NCBI RefSeq assembly: GCF_018255755.1
Contig: NZ_CP073766.1
Span: forward strand, 5,082,501-5,146,500
DNA: 64,000 bases
From: Chitinophaga sp. HK235
GTDB taxonomy: Bacteria > Bacteroidota > Bacteroidia > Chitinophagales > Chitinophagaceae
Reading direction: 5' to 3'
Notes under the pieces: model-generated
What the model was told of the DNA's origin: nothing
What the model saw: the letters and a program-made list of their open reading frames with translations, nothing else
Database searches by the model: none
Shown: piece after piece, positions 50,561-59,876 of the stretch
How positions within the stretch are numbered: the first letter of the stretch is position 1
Layout of the letters: every line of letters begins with the position of its first letter
Made by a program: the position numbers and the translations under genes

Positions 50561-50770
50561 TCAGATCGAGCTACTGTAATCACAGTCAGCCTGTTATTTC
50601 TATTTTCTTATTGTTTTTTTCAACATTCAGACACTTTAGGGACATCGTGTATCCGTTAGCGTGATACCGTTATATGTACCCCAAAGGGTGTGTCATCTGT
50701 AATAATTTCCGTGGTTGCAGCGCTGGCTGCTGCCCGGAATGGCGATCCTTCAACGGAAAAACCATTTTTT

Positions 50771-52420
50771 ATGAACAAGCAAACATCAATCTTCTCCAAT
50801 ATTAAGGGGGACTTCTCCGCGGGTCTCGTTGTTTTCCTCATTGCTGTGCCGCTGTGTCTGGGCATTGCCCTGGCCTCCGGCGCTCCGCTCTTTGCCGGTA
50901 TGATCGCCGGTATTATTGGCGGTCTCGTTATCGGTTTTTTCAGCGGTTCACAGCTGAGTGTGAGTGGTCCGGCCGCAGGCCTTACCGCCATTGTGTTGTC
51001 GGCCATTACCAAACTGGGGGCATTCGACATCTTTTTACTCGCTGTTGTAATCGGTGGCGCCCTGCAGCTGCTGCTGGGGCTCGTTAAGGCAGGAACGGTA
51101 GCCAACTACTTCCCTTCCAACGTCATCACGGGCATGCTGGCAGCCATTGGTATCATCATCATTTTAAAACAATTGCCTCACGCGTTTGGCTATGATGCCG
51201 ACAGCGAAGGCAGCATTGCCTTTTTCCAGGCAGATGGGGAAAACACTTTCAGCGCATTGCTGTCAGCTGTCAACCACATCAATATCGGAGCAACAGTTAT
51301 CACCCTCATATCCATTTTTATCATTCTGTATTGGAGCAAGGTCCCCAAATTAAATCTGGTACCAGCACCGCTCGTGGCTGTAATTGCAGGCATTCTGCTG
51401 AACCGTGTATTTGCAGGCAATGAAGTGCTGGCACTGGGGACCAATCACCTGGTAAGTCTGCCGGTACCGGAAAGTTTTTCCGACTTCCTGGGCCAGTTTA
51501 CTTTCCCGAGGTTCAGCGCCATTACTAATAAAGAAGTGTGGATAACCGGCCTTACCATTGCGATCATCGCCTCTGTGGAGACATTGCTCAACGTAGAAGC
51601 CACCGACAAGCTAGATCCGCTGAAACGTTATACCTCTCCTAACCGGGAACTGAAAGCGCAGGGTATCGGCAATATCGTCAGCGGGATGATTGGCGGGTTG
51701 CCTATCACTTCCGTGATAGTTCGTTCCAGCGCCAACATCAATGCCGGCGGACGCACCAAACTGGCCTCTATGGTACACGGCGCCCTGCTCCTGATCTGTG
51801 CAGGCCTGATACCAATGGTGCTCAACATGATCCCGCTGGCCACCCTGGCTGCTGTACTGCTGGTTACCGGTTATAAACTGTGCAAACTGGAGGTCTTCAA
51901 GGAAATGTTCAAAAACGGTAAATACCAGTGGGTGCCTTTCGTAGCCACCGTGGCAGCGATCGTATTCACCGACCTGCTGATCGGTATCGCTATTGGTATG
52001 GCCGTTAGCATCCTGGCTATCCTGCGTGGTAACATGAAGAGCTCCTACTATTTCCGTAAGGAAAAATATCAGACCGGCGACAGCATCCGGCTGGAACTGG
52101 CCCAGGAAGTGTCTTTCCTCAATAAAGCCAGTATTCTCCTGACCCTGGACCACCTGCCTTCCGACACTACCGTAGTGATAGACGCTGAAAAAACGGCCTA
52201 TATCGACTTCGACGTATTGCAGACGATCCGGGAATTCAAGGACATCAAAGCACCACAAAAAAATATTACGGTCATCCTCACCGGGTTCAAGGACGTATAC
52301 AAAATTCCTAACACCCCCGGGAGCCAAGTAGAGGAGCACAATCGCCGGAGTAACGGCAACGTACACACGATAGCCGCCGGCAATCATAAAGAATTGCTCA
52401 AACAATTGCAACTGAACTAG
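50771..52420 (+). CDS. SulP family anion transporter with STAS domain
   Basis: The ATG at 50771 (MNKQTSIFSNIKGDFSAGL) is chosen because the membrane domain starts at once; an open frame extends upstream to 50690 without conservation. The 549-residue protein has the SulP core with AVPLCLGIALASGAPLFAG, SGPAAGLTAIV and GMIGGLPITSVIVRSSANIN, followed by a C-terminal STAS domain (about 440-549). The carbonic anhydrase 75 bases downstream suggests bicarbonate as substrate, as in BicA-type relatives; sulfate is the alternative. Confidence 0.92.
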   Translation: MNKQTSIFSNIKGDFSAGLVVFLIAVPLCLGIALASGAPLFAGMIAGIIGGLVIGFFSGSQLSVSGPAAGLTAIVLSAITKLGAFDIFLLAVVIGGALQLLLGLVKAGTVANYFPSNVITGMLAAIGIIIILKQLPHAFGYDADSEGSIAFFQADGENTFSALLSAVNHINIGATVITLISIFIILYWSKVPKLNLVPAPLVAVIAGILLNRVFAGNEVLALGTNHLVSLPVPESFSDFLGQFTFPRFSAITNKEVWITGLTIAIIASVETLLNVEATDKLDPLKRYTSPNRELKAQGIGNIVSGMIGGLPITSVIVRSSANINAGGRTKLASMVHGALLLICAGLIPMVLNMIPLATLAAVLLVTGYKLCKLEVFKEMFKNGKYQWVPFVATVAAIVFTDLLIGIAIGMAVSILAILRGNMKSSYYFRKEKYQTGDSIRLELAQEVSFLNKASILLTLDHLPSDTTVVIDAEKTAYIDFDVLQTIREFKDIKAPQKNITVILTGFKDVYKIPNTPGSQVEEHNRRSNGNVHTIAAGNHKELLKQLQLN

Positions 52421-52495
52421 ACGGATGGCTTCAACACAAATCGAGGCAAGAGAAAGGAAACCATGCTCTCTTCCCTCCTTTTTTCACCCAACAAA

Positions 52496-53179
52496 ATGAA
52501 TATCATGAAAACACTGAATAAAGTATCACAGAGTGAGATTACACCAAGACAAGCTTTGGAATTATTAAAAGCAGGCAACCTGCGTTTTGTGGACAACCTG
52601 CGTATCAACCGTAACCTGCTGCAGATGGTGAATGATACCTCCGACGGCCAGTGGCCGATGGCTGCCATCGTAAGCTGCATGGACTCCCGCACTTCCGCGG
52701 AACTGGTATTTGATCAGGGACTGGGAGACATCTTCAGTATCCGCCTGGCAGGTGCCGTTATTTCCGACAACGTGCTTGGAAGCCTGGAATATGCCTGCAA
52801 GGCTGCCGGCTCCAAATTTATTGTGGTATTGGGCCATACCAAATGCGGTGCTATCTGCGGCGCCTGCGACGCTGTAGAAATGGGCAATCTCACCGGTTTG
52901 CTCAACAAAATCACTCCGGCTGTATTTGCAGAAAAAACCATCACCGAAAACCGTACTTCCAAAAACCCGGAATTCGTAAGTGCGGTGACCAATATACATA
53001 TAGAACGTTCCGTACAGGCGATCATGGAACAAAGCCATATCCTTCGTGACATGATCCTGAAAGGTGATGTGGGTATCATTGGCGCTATGTACGACGTGGA
53101 AACGGGGGTCGTAACTTTTATGGAACATACACTTATCCTGAACAACGATAAGGAAACGGCTCCAGCCATGGCCGTTTAA
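52496..53179 (+). CDS. Beta-class carbonic anhydrase
   Basis: With start 52496 the product has 227 residues (52505 is also possible). Zinc ligands are Cys61, His114 and Cys117, with the Asp63-Arg65 dyad (CMDSRTSAELVFDQGLGD, GHTKCGAICGAC). It interconverts CO2 and bicarbonate in the cytoplasm, and its position directly after SulP suggests the two work together in bicarbonate supply. No signal peptide is seen. Confidence 0.93.
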   Translation: MNIMKTLNKVSQSEITPRQALELLKAGNLRFVDNLRINRNLLQMVNDTSDGQWPMAAIVSCMDSRTSAELVFDQGLGDIFSIRLAGAVISDNVLGSLEYACKAAGSKFIVVLGHTKCGAICGACDAVEMGNLTGLLNKITPAVFAEKTITENRTSKNPEFVSAVTNIHIERSVQAIMEQSHILRDMILKGDVGIIGAMYDVETGVVTFMEHTLILNNDKETAPAMAV

Positions 53180-53223
53180 TAAAATGTCTCCCTTACCGGA
53201 GATGTATGTTTGCTTGTGATATT

Positions 53224-53307
53224 AATGGGGCTGAGATAACAATGTTTAGCGGGTTTTTATAGGGGTACCAGTTAAACCGTTATCAAGGCCCCATTATATC
53301 TTTTTTG
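53224..53307 (+). terminator. Extended imperfect hairpin with T run
   Basis: AATGGGGC...GATAAC (53224-53240) pairs with GTTATC...GCCCCATT (53279-53295) around a 3x3 internal loop; inner pairings GTTTA/TAAAC and GGT/ACC extend it. It is followed by ATATCTTTTTT. It ends the carbonic anhydrase transcript, though it is larger than a normal terminator. Confidence 0.55.
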
Positions 53308-53332
53308 TTTGCTGAGGCAGATATTTTGGGCG

Positions 53333-54466
53333 CTATATCGCTCTTAACCTTGCTGCAGCCTGTTCCAGGGTGGTTTCTTTTTTGGCAAAACAGAAGCGGA
53401 CCACATGATCATCCTTTCCATCCTGATAAAATGCGGACACAGGAATGGCAGCCACGCCAAATTCTTTTGTCAGCCTCACAGCAAATTCCTTGTCTCCTTC
53501 CGAAGAAATCCGGTCATAGCGCATCAGCTGAAAATAACTTCCCTGGCTGTGTAATGGCGTGAAACGTGAATCTTTCATTAGTTCCAGAAAATAGTCCCTT
53601 TTCTGCTGGTAAAATGCCGGCAGTTCGAGATAATGCGCGGGGGTTTCCAGAAACCGGGCCAGTCCGTACTGCATCGGAGTATTTACAGAAAAACAGAGAT
53701 ACTGGTGCACTTTCCGGTATTCTTTCATCAGGTGTTCCGGCGCTACGCAATACCCCATTTTCCAGCCGGTGTTGTGGAAAACCTTTCCGAAGGAAAAGGT
53801 CACAAAGCTATTACGGTAAATCGCCGGATAGCGTAACACACTCAGGTGGCGTGCGCCATCAAACACCAGGTGTTCATATACCTCATCAGACAGTACGAGG
53901 ATATTAAATTCCGCTACCAGTTTTTCCAGCTCTGCCATGTCTTCTTCCTGCAGGATGCTGCCGGTAGGGTTGTGTGGTGTGTTGACCATGATCATTTTAG
54001 TGCGGGGCGTTATTTTGCTGCGCACGGTTTCCCAGTTGATCCGGTATTCCGGGAAAGACAAGGGGATCAGCACCGGTTTGCCACCGTTGACCAGTACATT
54101 GGGAATGTAGCTGTCATAGGCGGGTTCAAAAATGATCACTTCATCACCCGGATGGATGTAGGTAGCGATGGCCGTATAGATCGCATAAGTGCCACCAGGG
54201 GTGATGGTAATGTCGGTGTCCGGGTTGATGTTTTGCTGATAAAGACTTTTGATTTTAGCGGCGATGGCTGAGCGTAGCTGCATCAGGCCGGGCATGGGCG
54301 CATATTGGTTATGCCCTTGCTGCATGGCCAGTGAGACCATTTCCTTCAGTTCATCGCTGCAATCATAATCCGGGAAGCCCTGTGAGAGATTAATAGCCTT
54401 GTGTTCCGCTGCCAGGGCTGACATAACGGAAAAGATGGTGGTTCCTGTGTGAGGTAATTTGGACAT
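53333..54466 (-). CDS. Class I/II pyridoxal-phosphate aminotransferase, methionine aminotransferase type
   Basis: The 377-residue fold-type I enzyme has LSQGFPDYDCSDEL, the PLP-phosphate TPGGTYAIYTAI, the VNTPHNPTGS motif (Asn), SDEVYEHLVFDG and the Schiff-base Lys in FSFGKVFHNTGWKMGY. These match the YbdL/KAT group that transaminates methionine and other hydrophobic or aromatic amino acids with broad 2-oxoacid acceptors. It lies downstream of manC with a large inverted repeat between, so it is probably independently transcribed. Confidence 0.85.
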   Translation of the reverse strand: MSKLPHTGTTIFSVMSALAAEHKAINLSQGFPDYDCSDELKEMVSLAMQQGHNQYAPMPGLMQLRSAIAAKIKSLYQQNINPDTDITITPGGTYAIYTAIATYIHPGDEVIIFEPAYDSYIPNVLVNGGKPVLIPLSFPEYRINWETVRSKITPRTKMIMVNTPHNPTGSILQEEDMAELEKLVAEFNILVLSDEVYEHLVFDGARHLSVLRYPAIYRNSFVTFSFGKVFHNTGWKMGYCVAPEHLMKEYRKVHQYLCFSVNTPMQYGLARFLETPAHYLELPAFYQQKRDYFLELMKDSRFTPLHSQGSYFQLMRYDRISSEGDKEFAVRLTKEFGVAAIPVSAFYQDGKDDHVVRFCFAKKETTLEQAAARLRAI

Positions 54467-54489
54467 AGACAGTTACAATTACGGACTAC

Positions 54490-54538
54490 AAATTACGAAT
54501 TACGAATGGTGTTATTTGTTATTCGTAATTCGTAATTT
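54490..54538. repeat. Perfect 18-bp inverted repeat of ATTACGA units
   Basis: AAATTACGAATTACGAAT (54490-54507) is the exact reverse complement of 54521-54538, with a 13-base loop; each arm is two copies of the unit ATTACGA. It lies between manC and the downstream aminotransferase. No T run follows on the minus strand, so terminator function is uncertain. Confidence 0.75.
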
Positions 54539-54559
54539 ATAATTTATAATCCGTGATTG

Positions 54560-55651
54560 TTACAGGAATTTATCGCCTTTATTGCGTTTGATTTCTGCTA
54601 CGTATTCCTTGATTTGCTGTTCATTATCTTTTTTGCAGATGAGCAGCACGTCCTGGGTGTCGATTACGATAAATTCGTCGAGTCCCTGCAGGAGTACCAG
54701 TTTATCATTGGGGACTTTCACCATACATTTGGTGGCGTCTATTACGACAACATTTTTGCCCTGTACTGCATTGCCGAGGTAGTCTTTTTCGAGGTTTTCG
54801 TAGGCGGAAGCCCAGGTGCCCAGGTCGCTCCAGCCAAAGTTGGACGGGATCACGTATACATTATCTGCTTTCTCCATAATACCGTAATCTATGGAGATGT
54901 TGGTGCATTGCGGGTATACTTTTTCGATCACATCTTTTTCTTCGGGGGTATTAAGTGCGTAGGAGCTTTGTGCGAAGAGCTCGTCTATTTCCGGCAGGTA
55001 TTCCCTGAATGCGGAGAGGATGGTTTTAACGTTCCATACGAAGATGCCGGCGTTCCAGAGGAAGTCGCCGCTTTGCAGAAATGTTTTGGCCAGTTCCATG
55101 TTGGGTTTTTCGGTAAAGGTTTTCACCTTGTACACGTTGTCGGCCACTTGTTGTGGTTCGTACTGGATATAACCATAGCCGGTGTCGGGGCGGGTAGGTT
55201 TGATACCCAGTGTTACGAGGGCACTGTGTTTCTGAACAAACAGGAGTGCATTGAGGCAGGCATTGGTAAAGGCTGGTCCATCGACGATCAGGTGATCGGC
55301 GGGGGCACAGATGATGTTAGCCAGTGGGTCCTGCTTATGTATTTTATGGGAGATATAGGCAACACAAGGGGCAGTATTTTTACGGGATGGTTCGCTGACG
55401 ATATTGGCTTCAGCGATCTCAGGGAGTTGTTCGGCAACCTTCCCGGTATATTGCTGATGGGTGACCACAAAGATATTCTCCTTGGGGATGAAACTTAAAA
55501 ATCGTTCATACGTCCATTGAAGCAATGTTTTCCCGGTATTCAAAATATCCAGGAACTGCTTGGGATTATCTGTGCGGCTGTGAGGCCAGAAGCGACTGCC
55601 GATTCCACCGGCCATAATTGCCACGTAAAAATGGCTGTTCAGTTGTGTCAT
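54560..55651 (-). CDS. manC: Mannose-1-phosphate guanylyltransferase
   Basis: The 363-residue enzyme makes GDP-mannose from GTP and mannose-1-phosphate. It has the pyrophosphorylase motif MAGGIGSRFWPHSRTDNPKQ, the ICAPADHLIVD loop, FTEKPN and GIMEKADNVYVIPSNFGWSD. It lacks the fused PMI domain found in bifunctional versions. The product feeds GDP-sugar and surface polysaccharide synthesis. It overlaps in function with the kdsD gene two bases upstream (operon). Confidence 0.94.
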   Translation of the reverse strand: MTQLNSHFYVAIMAGGIGSRFWPHSRTDNPKQFLDILNTGKTLLQWTYERFLSFIPKENIFVVTHQQYTGKVAEQLPEIAEANIVSEPSRKNTAPCVAYISHKIHKQDPLANIICAPADHLIVDGPAFTNACLNALLFVQKHSALVTLGIKPTRPDTGYGYIQYEPQQVADNVYKVKTFTEKPNMELAKTFLQSGDFLWNAGIFVWNVKTILSAFREYLPEIDELFAQSSYALNTPEEKDVIEKVYPQCTNISIDYGIMEKADNVYVIPSNFGWSDLGTWASAYENLEKDYLGNAVQGKNVVVIDATKCMVKVPNDKLVLLQGLDEFIVIDTQDVLLICKKDNEQQIKEYVAEIKRNKGDKFL

Positions 55652-55653
55652 TG

Positions 55654-56628
55654 CTATATAATTCCTTCTCTGATTAAATCATGTAAGTGAATGATACCAC
55701 TATACCGCTCGCCGTCCATGGCCAGCAGCTGGGTGATATCATGCTGGCGCATCATTTCCAATGCATTGATGGCCAGTTCATTTTGCTGGATTGCTTTAGG
55801 GTTGACAGACATAATATCTTTTGCTGTCACCTCTCCTGTGGAAACATTTTTTTCCAGCATGCGACGCAGATCACCATCGGTGATGATGCCCTGTAATCCA
55901 CCTTTTTCATCCAGTACAGCTGTTACACCCAGCATTTTGGAAGATATCTCCACGATCACTTCCCGTAAGGTACTGGTTAATAGTACGCTGGGAGCCTGGT
56001 GTAGTTTGCTGAGATCTGCTACTTTCAGGTATAGTTTTTTGCCCAATGCGCCACCGGGATGGAACTTCGCAAAATCTGCCGCTGTAAATCCGTGCCATTC
56101 GATCAGGCAAACGGCCAGCGCATCTCCCATAGCCAGCTGAGCGGTGGTGCTGGTCGTGGGTGCGAGGTTGTTGGGACAAGCTTCCTGGCTTACGCTGGTG
56201 TTGAGGATATAGTCTGCTTCCTGTGCGAGGAAGGAGTTGGTATTTCCTACCATAGCCACCAGTATGTTACCAAAATTCTTAACCAGGGGGACCAGCACTT
56301 TAATTTCCGCGGAGGTACCACTTTTGGAGATACACAACACGATATCTTCCTGACGTATCATCCCCAGGTCGCCGTGGATGGCGTCCGCTGCGTGCATGAA
56401 CAAAGCCTGCGTGCCCGTGGAATTTAATGTGGCCACGATTTTCTGGGCGATAATAGCGCTTTTACCGATGCCCGTCACTACCAGACGTCCCTCACATTGG
56501 GCGACCAGTTCAACAACTCTTTCAAAATCTGCATCTATAAACTGCTGCAAATCATTAATAGCCGCTGCCTCCATGGCAATTGTCCGTTTGGCTACTGTTC
56601 CGATGTTAATAGTTCCATTCCTTTTCAT
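55654..56628 (-). CDS. kdsD: Arabinose-5-phosphate isomerase, KdsD/KpsF type (SIS and two CBS domains)
   Basis: The 324-residue protein has a SIS domain with VTGIGKSAIIAQKIVATLNSTG, HAADAIHGDLGMI and CISKSGTSAEI, followed by two CBS domains (about 205-320). It isomerises ribulose-5-phosphate to arabinose-5-phosphate, the first step of Kdo synthesis, linking to the kdn operon 25 kb away. The manC ATG follows after two bases. A -7 element lies nine bases upstream. Confidence 0.92.
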   Translation of the reverse strand: MKRNGTINIGTVAKRTIAMEAAAINDLQQFIDADFERVVELVAQCEGRLVVTGIGKSAIIAQKIVATLNSTGTQALFMHAADAIHGDLGMIRQEDIVLCISKSGTSAEIKVLVPLVKNFGNILVAMVGNTNSFLAQEADYILNTSVSQEACPNNLAPTTSTTAQLAMGDALAVCLIEWHGFTAADFAKFHPGGALGKKLYLKVADLSKLHQAPSVLLTSTLREVIVEISSKMLGVTAVLDEKGGLQGIITDGDLRRMLEKNVSTGEVTAKDIMSVNPKAIQQNELAINALEMMRQHDITQLLAMDGERYSGIIHLHDLIREGII

Positions 56629-56637
56629 GACGATTTA

Positions 56638-56645
56638 CAAATTTA
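56638..56645 (-). promoter_or_regulatory. Candidate -7 element for kdsD-manC
   Basis: TAAATTTG on the minus strand, nine bases before the kdsD ATG; the leader would be only a few bases. No clear -33 TTG. Confidence 0.5.
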
Positions 56646-56788
56646 TCATTTTTTAGTCAGCACCAGTACGATCATGGAATTTATATTGATACTACGCGCT
56701 TTTTTAAGTAACTTCGTGTCCCCTAAAAAACATATAGAACTATTTCATCATTTGTTGATTCTTTAGAGTTTAGAGTTTACCGTTTTTT

Positions 56789-56796
56789 TAAATTTG
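56789..56796 (+). promoter_or_regulatory. -7 element six bases before the recQ start
   Basis: TAAATTTG is a full match; the ATG at 56803 follows after six bases, predicting a leaderless or nearly leaderless recQ mRNA. The TTG in this element is not a sensible start. Confidence 0.6.
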
Positions 56797-56802
56797 AATG
56801 CA

Positions 56803-59004
56803 ATGGCTGTTGTAAAGGTAAGTTTGATGGATGCATTACGCGAACACTTTGGGTTCGATTCCTTCAAGGGAAATCAGGAAATAATCATACAAAGCATCCT
56901 GTCGGGTAAAGATACCTTCGTTATCATGCCAACAGGCGGAGGTAAATCCCTGTGCTACCAGTTGCCGGCACTGATGAGTTCGGGTTGTGCACTGATTGTA
57001 TCTCCGTTGATAGCGCTGATGAAAAACCAGGTAGACCTGGTACGGGGTTACAGTAGTAAAGACAATGTGGCGCACTTTCTGAATTCTACCCTCTCCAAAG
57101 CGCAGATCAAAAAGGTAAGGACCGACCTGCTGACAGGGAAAACAAAGCTCCTGTATGTAGCGCCCGAAACGCTGACCAAACAGGAAAACCTCGACTTCTT
57201 CCGTGAGCTTGAAATTTCCTTCATCGCCGTGGACGAAGCCCACTGTATCTCTGAATGGGGACACGATTTCCGCCCGGAATACCGTCGCCTGAAAGAGATG
57301 ATCGAACAGATCAACGACAAACTGCCGATCATTGCCCTCACTGCAACAGCCACTCCCAAAGTACAGAGCGATATCGTAAAAAACCTGGGCTTAAAAGATC
57401 CCAATATTTATATCTCTTCTTTCAACCGTTCCAACCTGTACTACGAGATCAGGTCCAAACGTAAGAAAGATCAGACTATCAAGGACATCGTCAAGTATAT
57501 CCATCAGCATAAAGGAAAAAGCGGCATCATCTACACGCTCAACCGGAAAACCACCGAAGAGCTCGCTGATATGCTGTCTGCCAACAATATCAAGGCGGTA
57601 GCTTATCATGCCGGTCTTGATCCTACTACCCGTGCACAACGTCAGGATATGTTCCTGCATGAAGATGTGGAAGTGATTGTGGCCACCATTGCCTTTGGTA
57701 TGGGTATCGACAAACCGGATGTACGTTTTGTGATCCACTACAACATCCCCAAAAGCCTGGAAAACTACTACCAGGAAACCGGTCGTGCCGGCCGCGATGG
57801 ACTGGAAGGCAACTGTGTCTGCTACTACTCCCATAAAGATGTACAGAAACTGGAGCACCTGATGCGCGACAAACCCCTCAGTGAAAGGGAAATGGGCGCT
57901 CAGCTGATCAATGAGACTGTGGCCTACGCCGAAAGCGCCGTATGCCGCCGTAAAGTTATCCTGCACTACTTCGGAGAAAAATATGAAACAGAAGACTGTG
58001 GCCAGTGTGATAACTGCCGCAATCCGAAAGAAAAGATAGAAGTAAAAAACAGGGTGGTAATCGTACTGAAAGCCATCCGTGCCCTGGAAGAACGTTTTGG
58101 CAGCGAGTATGTTGTCAATGTGATTGCCGGCAAAACCAGTCCTCAGATCTCCACCTACCGCCACGATCAGCTGGAGGTGTTTGGAGAAGGAAAGGAATTT
58201 GATGCTCACTTCTGGAATTCCCTCCTCCGCCAGATGATGCTGGAAGGTCTGATAGAAAAGGATATCGAAGAATATGGCCTTTTGAAAGTGACCGACAAAG
58301 GCAAAAAATTCCTCAAAAAGCCCTACTCCATCATGGTGGCCCTCAACCATCAGTTTGACGAAGAGGGTAGCGAAGAAGAGGAAGAAGCCAATGCCGAATC
58401 CCACGCCTCTGCCGACCCGGCATTAGTCGAAATGCTGAAGGAGATGCGTAAAAAAGTGGCCAAGGAAAAGAACCTACCTCCTTTCGTGATCTTCCTGGAA
58501 ACATCCCTCGAAGATATGGCGACCCAATATCCGACCACCGTACAGGAACTGGAAAAAATACAGGGTGTCAGCAAAGGCAAGGCCATCCGCTATGGTAAAC
58601 AGTTCATTGATGTGATCGCCAAGTATGTGGAAGAGAACAACATTACCAAACCGGATGATTTTGTAATGAAGAGCGTGGTCAATAAAAGCGGTATGAAGGT
58701 GTTCATCATCCAGAATATCGACAAAAAAATCCCGCTGGAAACCATCGCCAAAAGCAAGGAACTCAGTATCTCCGAATTACTCGATGAAATGGAGACCATC
58801 GTAGCCAGCGGTACTAAACTAAACCTTGACTACTGCATCGATGAAGAACTGGATGATTACGCGCAGGAAGAGATCATGGAATACTTTAAAGGCTGTGAAA
58901 CGTCCAGCCTTGCACTAGCCAGGGAGGAGCTGATCGAAAATGATTACACCCTGGAACAACTAAAGCTGGTAAGGATCAAGTTCCTGGTAGAATACGGCAA
59001 CTAG
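56803..59004 (+). CDS. recQ: ATP-dependent DNA helicase RecQ
   Basis: The 733-residue helicase has Walker A MPTGGGKSLCYQLPAL, DEAH box (VDEAHCISEWGHDF), SFNRSNLYYEI, motif VI GRAGRDG, the zinc-binding Cys set (CRRKVILHYF, CGQCDNC), the RQC winged helix, and an HRDC domain (about 545-620), then an additional C-terminal helical region (about 630-733) typical of Bacteroidota. It unwinds DNA 3' to 5' in recombination and repair. I reject the upstream TTG start because the -7 element covers it. Confidence 0.96.
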   Translation: MAVVKVSLMDALREHFGFDSFKGNQEIIIQSILSGKDTFVIMPTGGGKSLCYQLPALMSSGCALIVSPLIALMKNQVDLVRGYSSKDNVAHFLNSTLSKAQIKKVRTDLLTGKTKLLYVAPETLTKQENLDFFRELEISFIAVDEAHCISEWGHDFRPEYRRLKEMIEQINDKLPIIALTATATPKVQSDIVKNLGLKDPNIYISSFNRSNLYYEIRSKRKKDQTIKDIVKYIHQHKGKSGIIYTLNRKTTEELADMLSANNIKAVAYHAGLDPTTRAQRQDMFLHEDVEVIVATIAFGMGIDKPDVRFVIHYNIPKSLENYYQETGRAGRDGLEGNCVCYYSHKDVQKLEHLMRDKPLSEREMGAQLINETVAYAESAVCRRKVILHYFGEKYETEDCGQCDNCRNPKEKIEVKNRVVIVLKAIRALEERFGSEYVVNVIAGKTSPQISTYRHDQLEVFGEGKEFDAHFWNSLLRQMMLEGLIEKDIEEYGLLKVTDKGKKFLKKPYSIMVALNHQFDEEGSEEEEEANAESHASADPALVEMLKEMRKKVAKEKNLPPFVIFLETSLEDMATQYPTTVQELEKIQGVSKGKAIRYGKQFIDVIAKYVEENNITKPDDFVMKSVVNKSGMKVFIIQNIDKKIPLETIAKSKELSISELLDEMETIVASGTKLNLDYCIDEELDDYAQEEIMEYFKGCETSSLALAREELIENDYTLEQLKLVRIKFLVEYGN

Positions 59005-59026
59005 TAAGCATAAACTGTCATGTAGA

Positions 59027-59791
59027 ATGAATATCGAGAAAATACAGGAGACCATCGCAAACACACGGGAAAAAGTCATTTCCCATCCTCTATATGCTTC
59101 CCTCGAAAGCCTTGACGACATCCGCCTTTTTATGGAATACCATGTGTATGCCGTATGGGATTTTATGTCTCTGCTGAAAGGTTTACAACAGCATCTCACC
59201 TGTGTACAGGTTCCCTGGGTACCGGTTGGCAACGCAGCTACCCGTTACCTGATCAATGAAATCGTTACCGGTGAAGAAAGTGATGTGGATATGGACGGCA
59301 ACCGTTGCAGTCATTTTGAGCTGTACGAACGGGCCATGGAACAGGCAGGTGCTGATACAAGCAAAATAAAGGCGCTTATTTCGGCTATTTCCGCCGGTAC
59401 GCCCGTAAGCTCCATTTTGGAAAAATCCTCGCTTCCTGAAGCTGTAAAGGGCTTTCTCGGCTTTACCTTTGAGGTGATCGCATCCGGCAAACCACATATC
59501 ATGGCAGCTGTGTTCACTTTTGGCCGTGAAGACCTTATTCCGGACATGTTCCATGCCCTGGTAAAAGACATGGACCGGAAATTCCCCGGCAAGCTCGGCA
59601 CCTTCATCTATTATCTCGAAAGACATATCGAAGTGGATGGCGATCATCACAGTCAACTTGCCATGCAGATGGTACAGGAGCTCTGTGGGAACGATTCTGA
59701 AAAATGGGAAGAAGCTGCCGAATATGCCCGTAAGTCGCTACAGTGGCGCACTCAGCTCTGGAGTGGTATCCTTCAGGAAAAAGTTTTTTAA
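59027..59791 (+). CDS. DUF3050 protein, heme-oxygenase/TENA-like fold
   Basis: The 254-residue all-helical protein shows the DUF3050 pattern: SHPLYASLESLDDIRLFMEY, HVYAVWDFMSLLK, YLINEIVTGEESD and HIEVDGDHH. The arrangement of His/Glu residues in the helices resembles heme-oxygenase-like di-metal proteins. A substrate is unknown. It lies 22 bases after recQ in the same direction and may be cotranscribed. Confidence 0.85.
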   Translation: MNIEKIQETIANTREKVISHPLYASLESLDDIRLFMEYHVYAVWDFMSLLKGLQQHLTCVQVPWVPVGNAATRYLINEIVTGEESDVDMDGNRCSHFELYERAMEQAGADTSKIKALISAISAGTPVSSILEKSSLPEAVKGFLGFTFEVIASGKPHIMAAVFTFGREDLIPDMFHALVKDMDRKFPGKLGTFIYYLERHIEVDGDHHSQLAMQMVQELCGNDSEKWEEAAEYARKSLQWRTQLWSGILQEKVF

Positions 59792-59808
59792 AAAATCTGA
59801 AGAAAAAT

Positions 59809-59838
59809 TTTGCAGTTATAATTTTTGTCTTACCTTTG
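59809..59838 (+). promoter_or_regulatory. Promoter of the tRNA-Phe gene
   Basis: TTTG (59809-59812), 18-base spacer, TACCTTTG (59831-59838). The mature tRNA begins 39 bases later. The spacer is one base short of the usual range. Confidence 0.6.
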
Positions 59839-59876
59839 CAATCCCTTCACGAGAGGGACACACAAAAAAGAGACAT

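Noticed and set aside
54557..55498. 313-codon open frame on the plus strand
   Set aside because: Antisense to manC, a conserved enzyme with its active-site motif.
57391..58404. 337-codon open frame on the minus strand
   Set aside because: Antisense to recQ.
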